Assembly: GCA_947631275.1 (NCBI GenBank)
Contig: CANRKR010000023.1
Location: 1-32,592, forward strand
Length of the DNA stretch: 32,592 bases
Origin: an uncultured Akkermansia sp.
GTDB taxonomy: Bacteria; Verrucomicrobiota; Verrucomicrobiia; Verrucomicrobiales; Akkermansiaceae
Reading direction: 5' to 3'
Shown here: positions 1 to 7,236 of the stretch, piece after piece
How positions within the stretch are numbered: the stretch's first letter is position 1
Layout of the letters: each line of letters begins with the position of its first letter
The notes under the pieces: model-generated
The model's database searches: none
The model's input: only the letters and a program-made list of their open reading frames with translations
What the model was told of the DNA's origin: nothing
Made by a program: the position numbers and the translations under genes

Positions 1-155
1 AGGATCACAAAGTCGTGATGCCCGTACTGCGAGTATATCTTCATGATATGCCACAAGATGGGGTGCCCCCCGATCTGAACCATCGGTTTGGGTATTACCT
101 GTGTCTCTTCCCCGAGTCGTGTCCCGAGACCTCCTGCTAATATGACTGTTTTCAT
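1..155 (-). CDS. rfbF: Glucose-1-phosphate cytidylyltransferase, N-terminal part (gene runs off the window)
   Basis: Only the first 51 or so codons lie in the window. The translation begins [18 protein letters not shown] and continues through [21 protein letters not shown], which is the nucleotide-binding signature of sugar nucleotidyltransferases and closely resembles RfbF/DdhA. That family makes CDP-glucose from glucose-1-phosphate and CTP, the first step towards CDP-linked dideoxyhexoses of O-antigens and capsules. The start codon overlaps the stop of the upstream glycosyltransferase in a TGATG arrangement (153-157), so translation is probably coupled. A second in-frame ATG at 158 would add one Met. 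RfbF rather than another NTP-transferase is a judgement from the motif pattern; the C-terminus is not visible. Confidence 0.8.
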   Translation of the reverse strand, partial: MKTVILAGGLGTRLGEETQVIPKPMVQIGGHPILWHIMKIYSQYGHHDFVI

Positions 156-1207
156 CATAAAATTCCTCTCGTCACGAAACACCATAGCCGCCACACGCGC
201 CCTAACCGCATCTCTTTGCCCCATGGCATGCACATCAGCCGCACCTGACCCTCCCATGTCTTCGTGCGGTAATAAACTTTTCGGATTGCCCACCGCAGGG
301 CGCTCTCTGTATATTTCCTTTCGTATCCCGCCGCTTCCAGTTGCTCAACGGTACGGTTCATGGCTGCAATCAGGTGCTCCTCATCAAAGGCTACTCCGGG
401 AACATGCAGGAACGAGGCGAGCTCTTCCGCTTCCTCCTTCTTGATCCCGAACCGCCCGGTGAGCGCTTCCGTCCGGATTCGTGCGGTGATTTCCTCCTGC
501 TTTTCCCTCTTCGGGTTGGGCTTCCTGCCACGGTACCTCGCCAAAACCTCATCCATCCTCACCATCTTCGCCTTGCCCACGAGCTCCACCCACATTTTGT
601 AATCTTCCGCAGGAAAGCAATCCCCGCGAAATTCGATGCCCTCACGGCGCAGAATCTCGCGGCGCACCATCACGGAGGAAATGCACAGCACGTTACCCGC
701 CAGCAACAGGTCGCACTCGATCTGCCGGGGATGGCTTCTCTCTCCCCAGCGCTCAACCTTCCACGGATGCACCGCGTCGCCCACTCGGGTGGCCACCAGT
801 CCGATGTCGGGGTGGCTTTCCAGGTACTCCACCTGCTTCTCAAATCTCTTCGGCAGAGAGATGTCATCCGAATCCATGAAGGCGACATATTCTCCCCGCG
901 CTATTTTCAACCCCTCATTGCGCGCGATGGCAGCTTCCATGTTCTTTTCCAATCGCAGGAGGATGATTCGCGGATCCCTGTATGCGCGGAGCTGACGTTG
1001 AGTAGCTTCATCCGAACCGTTATCGATGATGATGAGTTCAAAATCCCGGAATGTTTGTCCCAGAATGCTACCGATAGCCAAGTCCAACCAATCCTGCCTC
1101 GTGTTGTACACGGGCATGATCACGGATACCTTTGGCGCGGCTTGCTCTCTGCTCTTCACGGTTGATTTCACCTTGATTACCTGTCGATGCACCCTCGGAT
1201 GGCGCAC
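155..1207 (-). CDS. Family 2 glycosyltransferase of a surface-polysaccharide locus
   Basis: The 350-residue protein has a GT-A fold of family GT2. [11 protein letters not shown] opens the domain at about residue 25, IIIDNGSDE follows at about 59, and the metal-binding DSDD is at residues 112-115. No membrane segment is evident before residue 300, so it is probably a cytoplasmic enzyme adding a sugar to a growing surface glycan; the sugar cannot be told. The longest start is GTG at 1207, but codons before about residue 20 are basic and unconserved, and other GTG codons downstream are possible. The stop overlaps the rfbF start. Ten bases upstream of the GTG lies the left arm of a 24-bp inverted repeat that can flip a promoter, so this gene and those after it are probably phase variable. 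Confidence 0.88.
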   Translation of the reverse strand: MRHPRVHRQVIKVKSTVKSREQAAPKVSVIMPVYNTRQDWLDLAIGSILGQTFRDFELIIIDNGSDEATQRQLRAYRDPRIILLRLEKNMEAAIARNEGLKIARGEYVAFMDSDDISLPKRFEKQVEYLESHPDIGLVATRVGDAVHPWKVERWGERSHPRQIECDLLLAGNVLCISSVMVRREILRREGIEFRGDCFPAEDYKMWVELVGKAKMVRMDEVLARYRGRKPNPKREKQEEITARIRTEALTGRFGIKKEEAEELASFLHVPGVAFDEEHLIAAMNRTVEQLEAAGYERKYTESALRWAIRKVYYRTKTWEGQVRLMCMPWGKEMRLGRVWRLWCFVTRGIL

Positions 1208-1217
1208 GACCGCCGCA

Positions 1218-1241
1218 GTATATCTCTTTCCAAATGCGATG
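1218..1241 (+). repeat. Left arm of 24-bp perfect inverted repeat
   Basis: It begins GTATATCTCTTTCC and ends GCGATG, and is the exact reverse complement of 1390-1413. The match does not extend outwards (A at 1217 against A at 1414) or inwards. The outermost bases of this arm, read on the minus strand with base 1217, spell the -10 hexamer TATACT. Confidence 0.95.
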
Positions 1242-1385
1242 CGCTGGCAACCTTATGATGACTATCTCTCAATCAATAAGTTACCCTATGGAACTTATTT
1301 CGGTTTTCGCAGACCCCTCTTTTCTTTCCGAATGCTTGCAACGTCCCGGAATCCTCATCACTGCGCGTTTTTTGATTATTTTGAC

Positions 1386-1414
1386 TGGACATCGCATTTG
1401 GAAAGAGATATACA
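1386..1414 (+). promoter_or_regulatory. Promoter carried by the invertible segment, now pointing right
   Basis: TGGACA (five of six -35 consensus bases) at 1386-1391, a 17-bp spacer, and TATACA (four of six) at 1409-1414. The upstream DNA at 1367-1384 is T/A-rich and could act as an UP element. In this orientation transcription would enter the 1414-1993 non-coding stretch towards the Sel1-repeat gene. Confidence 0.55.
1390..1413 (-). repeat. Right arm of 24-bp perfect inverted repeat
   Basis: It reads CATCGCATTTGG followed by AAAGAGATATAC on the plus strand and mirrors 1218-1241 without a mismatch. It contains the last two bases of the -35, the whole spacer and most of the -10 of the rightward promoter at 1386-1414. 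Confidence 0.95.
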
Positions 1415-1962
1415 CCCAAAAATGGACGCTATAAACTTGTCATCAACAATTAATATGATTCATCATCGACAAGACGAGTAATCAAAAAGGATCGATCATA
1501 TCTCGCGCAAAATGAGCGAATTTGAGATCTAACAGGCTTACCAGCAAACCCAAAAATCAATCATCCTCCACCGATCCCCAAAAATTCCGCCTCGCTCAAG
1601 CCCCACGTTCCTGCGGCTTTACCGCACGATCTTCCAAATTTGTGACCCGAAAATTCCAAATCTCAAAATTCGGGCATCCTCCGTGATCGGACAAAAATAG
1701 TGCAATCTATAATCCTTGCTTTCTTGCATCGAGAGGCCAGCGAGGCATATTTTTCTCTCCGGGCAAAAAGCAGCCTATTCTTACTTATTTGCTCATCTTA
1801 AGTGGCATATGCTTGATATTAACCCTCTATTTTCGAGGCATCAAGCTTTCAGGAAATCATCTTTCCCCGTTTTCAGCAATCCTTCGGTGACTTTATTTTG
1901 AGGCAATGCACACAAGTCGGAGCGTTCATGAAATGCGCTTGCCAAAAGTGGGTTTCCTGCTG
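1414..1962. other. Non-coding stretch between the invertible element and the Sel1 gene
   Basis: About 550 bp with no convincing gene in any frame. The short open frames lack codon structure and recognisable motifs. It holds a two-tier hairpin at 1811-1846, with an outer 7-bp stem GCTTGAT/ATCAAGC and an inner 4-bp stem CCTC/GAGG, and a weaker CCCGAA/TTCGGG pair at 1646-1674. Neither is followed by a good T-run. If the invertible promoter fires rightwards, this would be transcribed as a long untranslated leader or small RNA; that is speculation. Confidence 0.4.
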
Positions 1963-1968
1963 TACAAT
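1939..1968 (+). promoter_or_regulatory. Sigma-70-like promoter of the Sel1-repeat gene
   Basis: TTGCCA (1939-1944), an 18-bp spacer and TACAAT (1963-1968). The expected transcript start near 1975 gives a leader of about 18 nt before the ATG at 1994. This supports that start over in-frame starts further upstream. Confidence 0.55.
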
Positions 1969-1993
1969 GGCGTGCCGAAAGAGACCTGAAACT

Positions 1994-3379
1994 ATGCGTC
2001 ATTTTTATCAGATTATTCTATGCTTATTTTTTGCCGTGGCAGCTGCTTACAGCGCTCCGGAACAGACCACCCCGCAGAAGCATCCCAGGTACAATGAATT
2101 CACTGCTCTGCTCAAGAAGCAGGTTGAAGCCCAATCTGCTGATTATGGCGATGCTCTGGATCTTGTACTGACCGCCACTGGGGAGGATGAAGGGGTGATT
2201 GACCGCTGGATGCAGGCGGCAGCAGAGGGAGGCAATGCAGCAGCGGAACGTTGGCTGATTAACCGGACTCTTTCGGATGTGCCGCTGGATAAATTGCTTT
2301 CCCCGGAGGTACGAAGTGCATATCAAAAGCTCGACAAGGTGGCGGCGAAGGGGTATGTGCCGGCAATGCTGGATAAAGCGACATGTCTGGAGCTGGGGCT
2401 GGGAGTGAATAAGAACAGCGAGGCATCGCGCAAGACTCTGGTGGAGGCGTGCCGCGGCGGCGATTTCAGCGCCCGGGTGCAGTGGCTTATTGCCACGAAG
2501 CGATTGGAAAATTTTTCTGATAAGGACAAGCCGGAGGTAGCGTCTGAAATCAAGCGGGGAAACCATTATGTGATGCTGCGATTGGCGAATCTTGCGGTTT
2601 CTGCCAAGGACAAGATGGATTGGCTCACCCAGGCTGCCGAGAAGGGCAACGGCGACGCCTACTTCTCTCTTTCGGCTCTTTCCTCCCGCACGCAGCCGAA
2701 GCAGAGCGCCGTGCTGCTTAAGGAAGCGGTGCGCCTGCATGCGATGGATGCCCTTTTCACGCTCGGCACGGTGTTGGCGACGGATGAACCGGATAACAAG
2801 TACACCGCAGAAGCGGGTCTGGAGCGCGATCCTGCTAAGGGGCTGCACCTATTGCGCATTGCGGCAGCGATGGGACATGCGCAGTCGTGTTTGCTGCTGG
2901 GGAACGCGTACTACAACGGGCACCTCGGGCTTTCGAAGGATGATGCCAAGGCGTATCACTATTTCAGCGTGCCGCAGGCAGCGGGGGTGCCGGCCGTCGC
3001 CTCAGCACGTGGATTATTGTTGCTGCTGGGGCAGGGGGTGAAGCAGGACACTACAAAGGCATTGGAAATATTGAACCGGGCGGACAAGGCAGGATTTCCT
3101 CGCGCGGCGATGCATCTTGCCTATGCCTACTATAAGGGCATCGGCGTGAAGGCGGATGCGCGGCGCGCGGCGGATTATTTATCAGAAGCGGCTGCCACGG
3201 GAATTCCCGGTGCGTACGTGTATCTGGCTTACATCACCGCTAGGGGGGGAGAGGGATTGCCGGCGGATAAGGAGCAGGCTCAGCACTACGTGAGGCTCGC
3301 CGCCATGGATATGGGAGATCGGGCGCAAAAACTATACGACCGTCTCATGGAGAGTGAGGAGTGGATTCCTCAACCCTGA
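1994..3379 (+). CDS. Secreted Sel1-repeat (TPR-like) protein
   Basis: From the ATG at 1994 the 461-residue protein starts with a typical signal peptide: a short basic start, a hydrophobic stretch IILCLFFAVAAA, then a likely cleavage after the Ala/Ser-rich AAAYSA. The rest is helical repeats. Sel1-type units with the A-x-x-x-L-A/G-x-x-Y-x-x-G pattern are clear in the C-terminal half (NAYYNGHLGL, YAYYKGIGV, YLAYITARGGEGL). Such repeats form solenoids that bind other proteins; no enzyme domain is visible. A frame-consistent start at 1898 would add a Cys-rich segment lying over the promoter and hiding the signal peptide, so I reject it. Only 32 bp separate it from ilvA. The partner and role are unknown; a periplasmic location is inferred from the signal peptide. 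Confidence 0.85.
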   Translation: MRHFYQIILCLFFAVAAAYSAPEQTTPQKHPRYNEFTALLKKQVEAQSADYGDALDLVLTATGEDEGVIDRWMQAAAEGGNAAAERWLINRTLSDVPLDKLLSPEVRSAYQKLDKVAAKGYVPAMLDKATCLELGLGVNKNSEASRKTLVEACRGGDFSARVQWLIATKRLENFSDKDKPEVASEIKRGNHYVMLRLANLAVSAKDKMDWLTQAAEKGNGDAYFSLSALSSRTQPKQSAVLLKEAVRLHAMDALFTLGTVLATDEPDNKYTAEAGLERDPAKGLHLLRIAAAMGHAQSCLLLGNAYYNGHLGLSKDDAKAYHYFSVPQAAGVPAVASARGLLLLLGQGVKQDTTKALEILNRADKAGFPRAAMHLAYAYYKGIGVKADARRAADYLSEAAATGIPGAYVYLAYITARGGEGLPADKEQAQHYVRLAAMDMGDRAQKLYDRLMESEEWIPQP

Positions 3380-3411
3380 TAACTTTCTGGATCTCGAAAC
3401 ATCGTGAAGCT

Positions 3412-4983
3412 ATGAGTGAATTAGAGCAAAAACTGTTCGAGGAGATTCTGCGCGCGCGCCAGCGCGTGTACGCCGTGGGGGAACCGACGCCTTTGCAGCA
3501 GTTGAATCTGCCCGGAATTGAAGCGCAAGTGTTTGCCAAGCGAGAGGATTTGGGGCCTATCAAGGCGTACAAGTGGCGCGGTGCGTATAACTGCATGGCC
3601 AAGCTGACGCCTGAACAGCGCGCCGGAGGAGTGGTGGCGGCCAGTGCAGGAAATCATGGGCAGGGAGTTGCCCTTGCCGCTGCTAAACTTGGCTGCAAGG
3701 CCTGGGTGTTCATGCCACGCTCAACTCCTGCTGTGAAACAGAATGCCGTGCGTATGCATGGCGGGGAGCATGTGGAGATCGTGCTGATTGGCGATTCCTA
3801 CGATGCCGCATCGACTGCTGCGCATGAATTTGCTGAGAAGAATCACCTCACTTTCGTGCATCCCTACGATGACCTGACCACCATGGGCGGGCAGGGGACG
3901 TTGGCGGATGAGGTGGTCATGAGCGGGAAAGGGGCTTTTGATCGCGTGTACCTGCAGATTGGCGGCGGCGGATTGGCATCCGGCTGCGCCTGCTGGTTTA
4001 AGCATTTCTGGCCGGGGTGCCGTTGCATCGGCGTGGAGGGCGTGGATCAGGCTTCTATGAAGCTGGCGGTGGAGGCCGGCGAGCGACGCGAACTCTCGTA
4101 TGTGGATGTATTTTGCGACGGTACGGCGGTGCGTATCGCGGGCGAGAACACGTTCCCTCTCTGCCGCGAACTGATTGATGAATTTGTGACAGTGACCAAT
4201 GATGAAGTCAGCCAGGCTATGCGCGCTGTGTGGAACAGCATTCGCGTGGTTCCGGAACCCTCCGGCGCCATGGGACTTGCCGCTCTCATGCAGGATTGGG
4301 ATAACGGGCGCATTCTTCCCGGCGAGAAATGCCTTGTGATTCTTTCCGGCGCGAATATGGACTTCTCCCAGCTTGGTGTGGTAGCGAGCCGAGGAGGGGT
4401 GCGGGAGAGCAACAGAAAATTGCGTTACCTGCGTCTGCCCATGCGCACGGAGCGCAACCAGATTCTTGAGTATCTCGAGAGCATTCCGGAAGGCGTTCAA
4501 CTGGTGGATGTGCAATATGGTCGCATCGATTCCGACATGCAATACCCCGTCTTTGGCGTGCTGGGTACGGGGGAGCAGTTCGCTCAGATTGATGCCCGCC
4601 TGGCAAAGCATAACATGAAAGCGCAGGACGTGACAAATGATGAGGATGTCAACTTCCGCATGATTTCCTACGACCGCGTGCACCTGAGTCATCCGGTGTT
4701 TTTCGTCATTGAGTTCCCGGAGCGACCGGGCGCCTTCCTGGAGTTCATGCGGGTGATGGGTGAATATGCAAATCTGTGCTATTTCAACTACCGCTATTCC
4801 GGGGAATCTGTGGGTCGCGCACTCGTCGGGCTGGAGTTTGCCTCCCGCGAGGATCGTGACGCCTGCCGTGCCCGAGCCGAACAGCTGAAAGGCACGACCA
4901 TCCAGCGCATTCATGAGCTGAGCGACGAGGTCCGCCATCGTGTGCTGGGTCGTATGAGCCCGAACGGCAAACTCGCATGCTGA
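3412..4983 (+). CDS. ilvA: Threonine ammonia-lyase (biosynthetic threonine dehydratase)
   Basis: The enzyme deaminates L-threonine to 2-oxobutanoate, the entry step to isoleucine. The 523-residue length fits the long biosynthetic form. The PLP lysine lies in KAYKWRGAYN (Lys54 from the ATG at 3412); most homologues have S-F-K here, so A-Y-K is a small departure. ASAGNHGQG follows at about residue 80, and the PLP-phosphate loop GGGGL is at 184-188. After residue about 335 come two ACT-like regulatory modules (one starting LRYLRLPMRTER, one starting HPVFFVIEFPERPGAF), which in this family bind isoleucine or valine. An upstream in-frame GTG at 3361 would overlap the preceding gene and add unconserved residues. 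The stop overlaps the maf start by 7 nt, so the two are probably co-translated. Confidence 0.9.
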   Translation: MSELEQKLFEEILRARQRVYAVGEPTPLQQLNLPGIEAQVFAKREDLGPIKAYKWRGAYNCMAKLTPEQRAGGVVAASAGNHGQGVALAAAKLGCKAWVFMPRSTPAVKQNAVRMHGGEHVEIVLIGDSYDAASTAAHEFAEKNHLTFVHPYDDLTTMGGQGTLADEVVMSGKGAFDRVYLQIGGGGLASGCACWFKHFWPGCRCIGVEGVDQASMKLAVEAGERRELSYVDVFCDGTAVRIAGENTFPLCRELIDEFVTVTNDEVSQAMRAVWNSIRVVPEPSGAMGLAALMQDWDNGRILPGEKCLVILSGANMDFSQLGVVASRGGVRESNRKLRYLRLPMRTERNQILEYLESIPEGVQLVDVQYGRIDSDMQYPVFGVLGTGEQFAQIDARLAKHNMKAQDVTNDEDVNFRMISYDRVHLSHPVFFVIEFPERPGAFLEFMRVMGEYANLCYFNYRYSGESVGRALVGLEFASREDRDACRARAEQLKGTTIQRIHELSDEVRHRVLGRMSPNGKLAC

Positions 4984-5525
4984 TTCTTGCTTCCGGGTCC
5001 CCGCGGCGACGCGATCTGCTGCTGCGCGAAGGACTCTCCTTCTGCGTGATTACGCGGGAGGTGGACGAGCTGCAAACTGCTGACCTTTCTCCGCAGGATC
5101 TCTGCGCCCGCAATGCGAAGATGAAGGCGGAGGCTGTGTCATCTCTTTTCCCCCGAGATATCGTGGTGGGGGCAGATACGCTCGTGTTCCTTGATGGCGA
5201 ACCTCTCGGCAAACCTCGCGATCTCGACGACGCCCGCGCCATGCTCACGCTCCTGCAGGGGCGTACGCACTGCGTCTGTACCGCCGTGGCAGTTCGTATG
5301 CCGGGAGGGGAACAGCGCGACTTCGCCGAGATCAGCAGGGTCACCTTTCGTGCAATGTCTCCGCAGGATATTGACCACTACCTGGTCGAGGTTCCCGTGC
5401 TGGACAAAGCCGGAGCTTACGCCATGCAGGAAAAGAGCGAACTCATCGTCGAGGCCGTGCAGGGAGACGTTGACAATGTCATCGGCCTGCCGGTTACGCG
5501 TCTGCTGCGGGTGCTTTTTTCCTGA
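4977..5525 (+). CDS. maf: Maf-family nucleoside triphosphate pyrophosphatase
   Basis: The 182-residue protein begins MLILASGSPRRRDLL, the Maf signature, followed by GADTLVFLDGEPLGKP (the catalytic Asp-containing loop) at about residue 62. A C-terminal NVIGLPVTRL motif is also present. Maf proteins hydrolyse dTTP, UTP or modified NTPs to monophosphates and were first described as septum-formation inhibitors. Subfamily (YhdE- or YceF-like) is not assigned. The usual Q-G-x-G before the end is replaced by AMQEKSELIVEAVQGDVDN, a mild divergence. The ATG lies inside the last codons of ilvA, so expression depends on that transcript. It converges on the helicase gene, 46 bp away. Confidence 0.88.
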   Translation: MLILASGSPRRRDLLLREGLSFCVITREVDELQTADLSPQDLCARNAKMKAEAVSSLFPRDIVVGADTLVFLDGEPLGKPRDLDDARAMLTLLQGRTHCVCTAVAVRMPGGEQRDFAEISRVTFRAMSPQDIDHYLVEVPVLDKAGAYAMQEKSELIVEAVQGDVDNVIGLPVTRLLRVLFS

Positions 5526-5552
5526 GAAGCCAATTTTTTGCATGAGATTAAA

Positions 5553-5573
5553 GGACAGAGTCCCCAATTTTTT
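5553..5573 (+). terminator. Weak candidate terminator between maf and the helicase gene
   Basis: GGAC-AGA-GTCC forms a short 4-bp hairpin (5553-5563), followed at 5564-5573 by CCAATTTTTT. The T-run is good but the stem is poor. An alternative 6-bp pairing GAGTCC (5558-5563) with GGACTC (5581-5586) competes with it. Confidence 0.3.
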
Positions 5574-7101
5574 AGGAGCAGGACTCTAAATCAACGGCTC
5601 CGGCTGACAGATCCGCATAGAATTGGATAACTTTGGGGTCTGCTGCAATGAGTTGGCGTTCAAAGGAGCGTATATAAAGTCCTTCAAGCGTACGAGTGCG
5701 ACTGAGCGCCACGTACGCCTGTCCGTAATCAAAAATCTTGTTCATATGAACAATGAGTTGGTCGAAGGTCATCCCTTGCGATTTATGGATGGTAACACCA
5801 TACGCGAGACGCAGTGGATACTGAGTGCGATCAATTACAACTTTCCCGGCGCGCATGCAATCGAAGTTCTCCTTAAGAACCGCGCGAGGTCTGGAGTGTC
5901 CATCAAACAACACTTCAATATTGTTTTCTTCCAACTTCGTTACCGTGCCGCAGGTGCCATTCACCAATCTTCCTTTCAGGTCAATATTGCTCAGCAGCAT
6001 GACACGGCAGCCAAGCCGGAGTTCAAGCAGTTGGGGCGCCCTGCAGTCCCTGTCAAATTCATCCCATATCTTTTTCTCTGTTTCGCTCAGGGATATAATT
6101 CCTCCCCGTGTTATGTCGATGGTGGATTTCCGGTCGTCAGCGCCGCTATACCGATGAAAATTGTCCTGAGATTGATAATAAAATGATTTTGCGCTCAAGG
6201 CATGCAGTTTCATAAGATTGAGCGCATCCGCATCTTTATTTGCTCCGAAGATTTGCAGGACGTTTTCCGGTAGCGCTTTTGCGGGAGGCACTTCCCGTTG
6301 TTGAAAAAGTTGGATATCTTCCTCTCTTATCTTCCCAATGCGCAGATGATTCAAAGCCGTTGCCATAGCTTTGTCACTCTGACGCTTCACTGTTTTCAAA
6401 ATGACGGGGTATAGATCGAGTTCCTTCCATGTCTGGCTCATGAAGCAATAATGGCGATTATTCTGCTGCATTTTGACCGGGGGCAGCTGGAAGAAGTCCC
6501 CAAAAATCAAAACCTGAATGCCCCCAAAAGGTCTGTTATTTCCCCGCACTCCTTTCAGAACGTTGTCGATGTAATCAAACGTGTAATCATCGAGCATGGA
6601 AATCTCGTCAATGGCGACAATTTCACAGTCGGTGAGTATTTTTTTAAGAGTCTGGTTTTCCTTGATATAGGCAATGACGGTGTCCACGCGTTTGTTTGCT
6701 ATGCCGATACAGGCCCACGAATGCAGCGTTTGCCCACCAACATTCAAGGCGGAGATACCTGTCGTGCTTGTCACATGCAGCTTCTCCTTAAGTTCCTGTT
6801 TGAGCTGGTGCAGCAGATATGATTTTCCCACTCCGGCGCCACCGGTTATGAAGAGGTTGCGGCCCCTGTGTATCAAGTTCATCACCGCCCGCGACGTAGC
6901 ATCCGGCGGATACTTATCCTCCCTGCGAGGAAGTTTTGCTGCTTTTCTTCGGTCACTACAATTCTCGGCATCGGGGGAATTCTCGACAGACGCCGTTTCT
7001 CCTCTGCAATATCCCTCCTTTGGCTCGCTTTTTGCTGCCGCTGCCGCGACAGCCTCCGTCTTCAAACCAAATAACTTTCGAATCCAATTTCTGAACGTCA
7101 C
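5572..7101 (-). CDS. Pif1/RecD-like ATP-dependent DNA helicase
   Basis: The 509-residue superfamily 1B helicase has a low-complexity, Ala/Lys-rich N-terminal 65 residues. Walker A is FITGGAGVGKS (residues 84-94), then TTGISALNVGGQTLHSWA (motif Ia region), Walker B IVAIDEISMLD (161-171) and GDFFQLPP (motif III). Near the C-terminus comes YGVTIHKSQGMTFD with YVALSRTRTLEGL (motifs V and VI, UvrD_C2 type). Proteins of this kind unwind DNA 5' to 3' and act on stalled forks or G-quadruplexes. It stands alone, with no RecB/RecC partner. The start is GTG at 7101, preceded by GAAGGA; 135 bp separate it from the next gene. The biological role here is not evident. Confidence 0.88.
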   Translation of the reverse strand: MTFRNWIRKLFGLKTEAVAAAAAKSEPKEGYCRGETASVENSPDAENCSDRRKAAKLPRREDKYPPDATSRAVMNLIHRGRNLFITGGAGVGKSYLLHQLKQELKEKLHVTSTTGISALNVGGQTLHSWACIGIANKRVDTVIAYIKENQTLKKILTDCEIVAIDEISMLDDYTFDYIDNVLKGVRGNNRPFGGIQVLIFGDFFQLPPVKMQQNNRHYCFMSQTWKELDLYPVILKTVKRQSDKAMATALNHLRIGKIREEDIQLFQQREVPPAKALPENVLQIFGANKDADALNLMKLHALSAKSFYYQSQDNFHRYSGADDRKSTIDITRGGIISLSETEKKIWDEFDRDCRAPQLLELRLGCRVMLLSNIDLKGRLVNGTCGTVTKLEENNIEVLFDGHSRPRAVLKENFDCMRAGKVVIDRTQYPLRLAYGVTIHKSQGMTFDQLIVHMNKIFDYGQAYVALSRTRTLEGLYIRSFERQLIAADPKVIQFYADLSAGAVDLESCS

Positions 7102-7236
7102 GGCATCCTTCGAGGCTTGTTAAATTTCGTTTGAATGGGAGCTGGCGCCTTCGGAACACAAAAACGATCGCGACGGAGTCACAATGGATGAGAGCGTTGT
7201 AAACCAGATGTTTTGCACGTAGTCCGTGATTCCTCC

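Larger units (their letters stand above)
1218..1413. promoter_or_regulatory. Putative invertible promoter (inverton) upstream of the polysaccharide genes
   Basis: Two perfect 24-bp inverted repeats (1218-1241 and 1390-1413) enclose 148 bp of AT-rich, apparently non-coding DNA. At the right end TGGACA (1386-1391), a 17-bp spacer and TATACA (1409-1414) form a sigma-70-like promoter that reads to the right. Four bases of its -35 lie in the unique segment and the -10 lies in the repeat. Inversion would put the same -35 before the left repeat copy and create TGGACA-N17-TATACT reading left into the glycosyltransferase. In the present orientation the matching position before the left repeat is AGCGCA, a poor -35. 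The geometry matches phase-variable promoters of Bacteroides capsule loci. Inversion itself is inferred; no recombinase gene is in the window. Confidence 0.75.

Noticed and set aside
1716..1901. 61-codon open frame before the Sel1 gene
   Set aside because: No recognisable motif, promoter or ribosome site, and it overlaps the hairpin at 1811-1846. It looks like chance in AT-rich non-coding DNA.
1898..1993. N-terminal extension of the Sel1 protein
   Set aside because: It would put a Cys-rich segment ahead of a clear signal peptide and cover the TTGCCA-N18-TACAAT promoter; ATG 1994 fits better.
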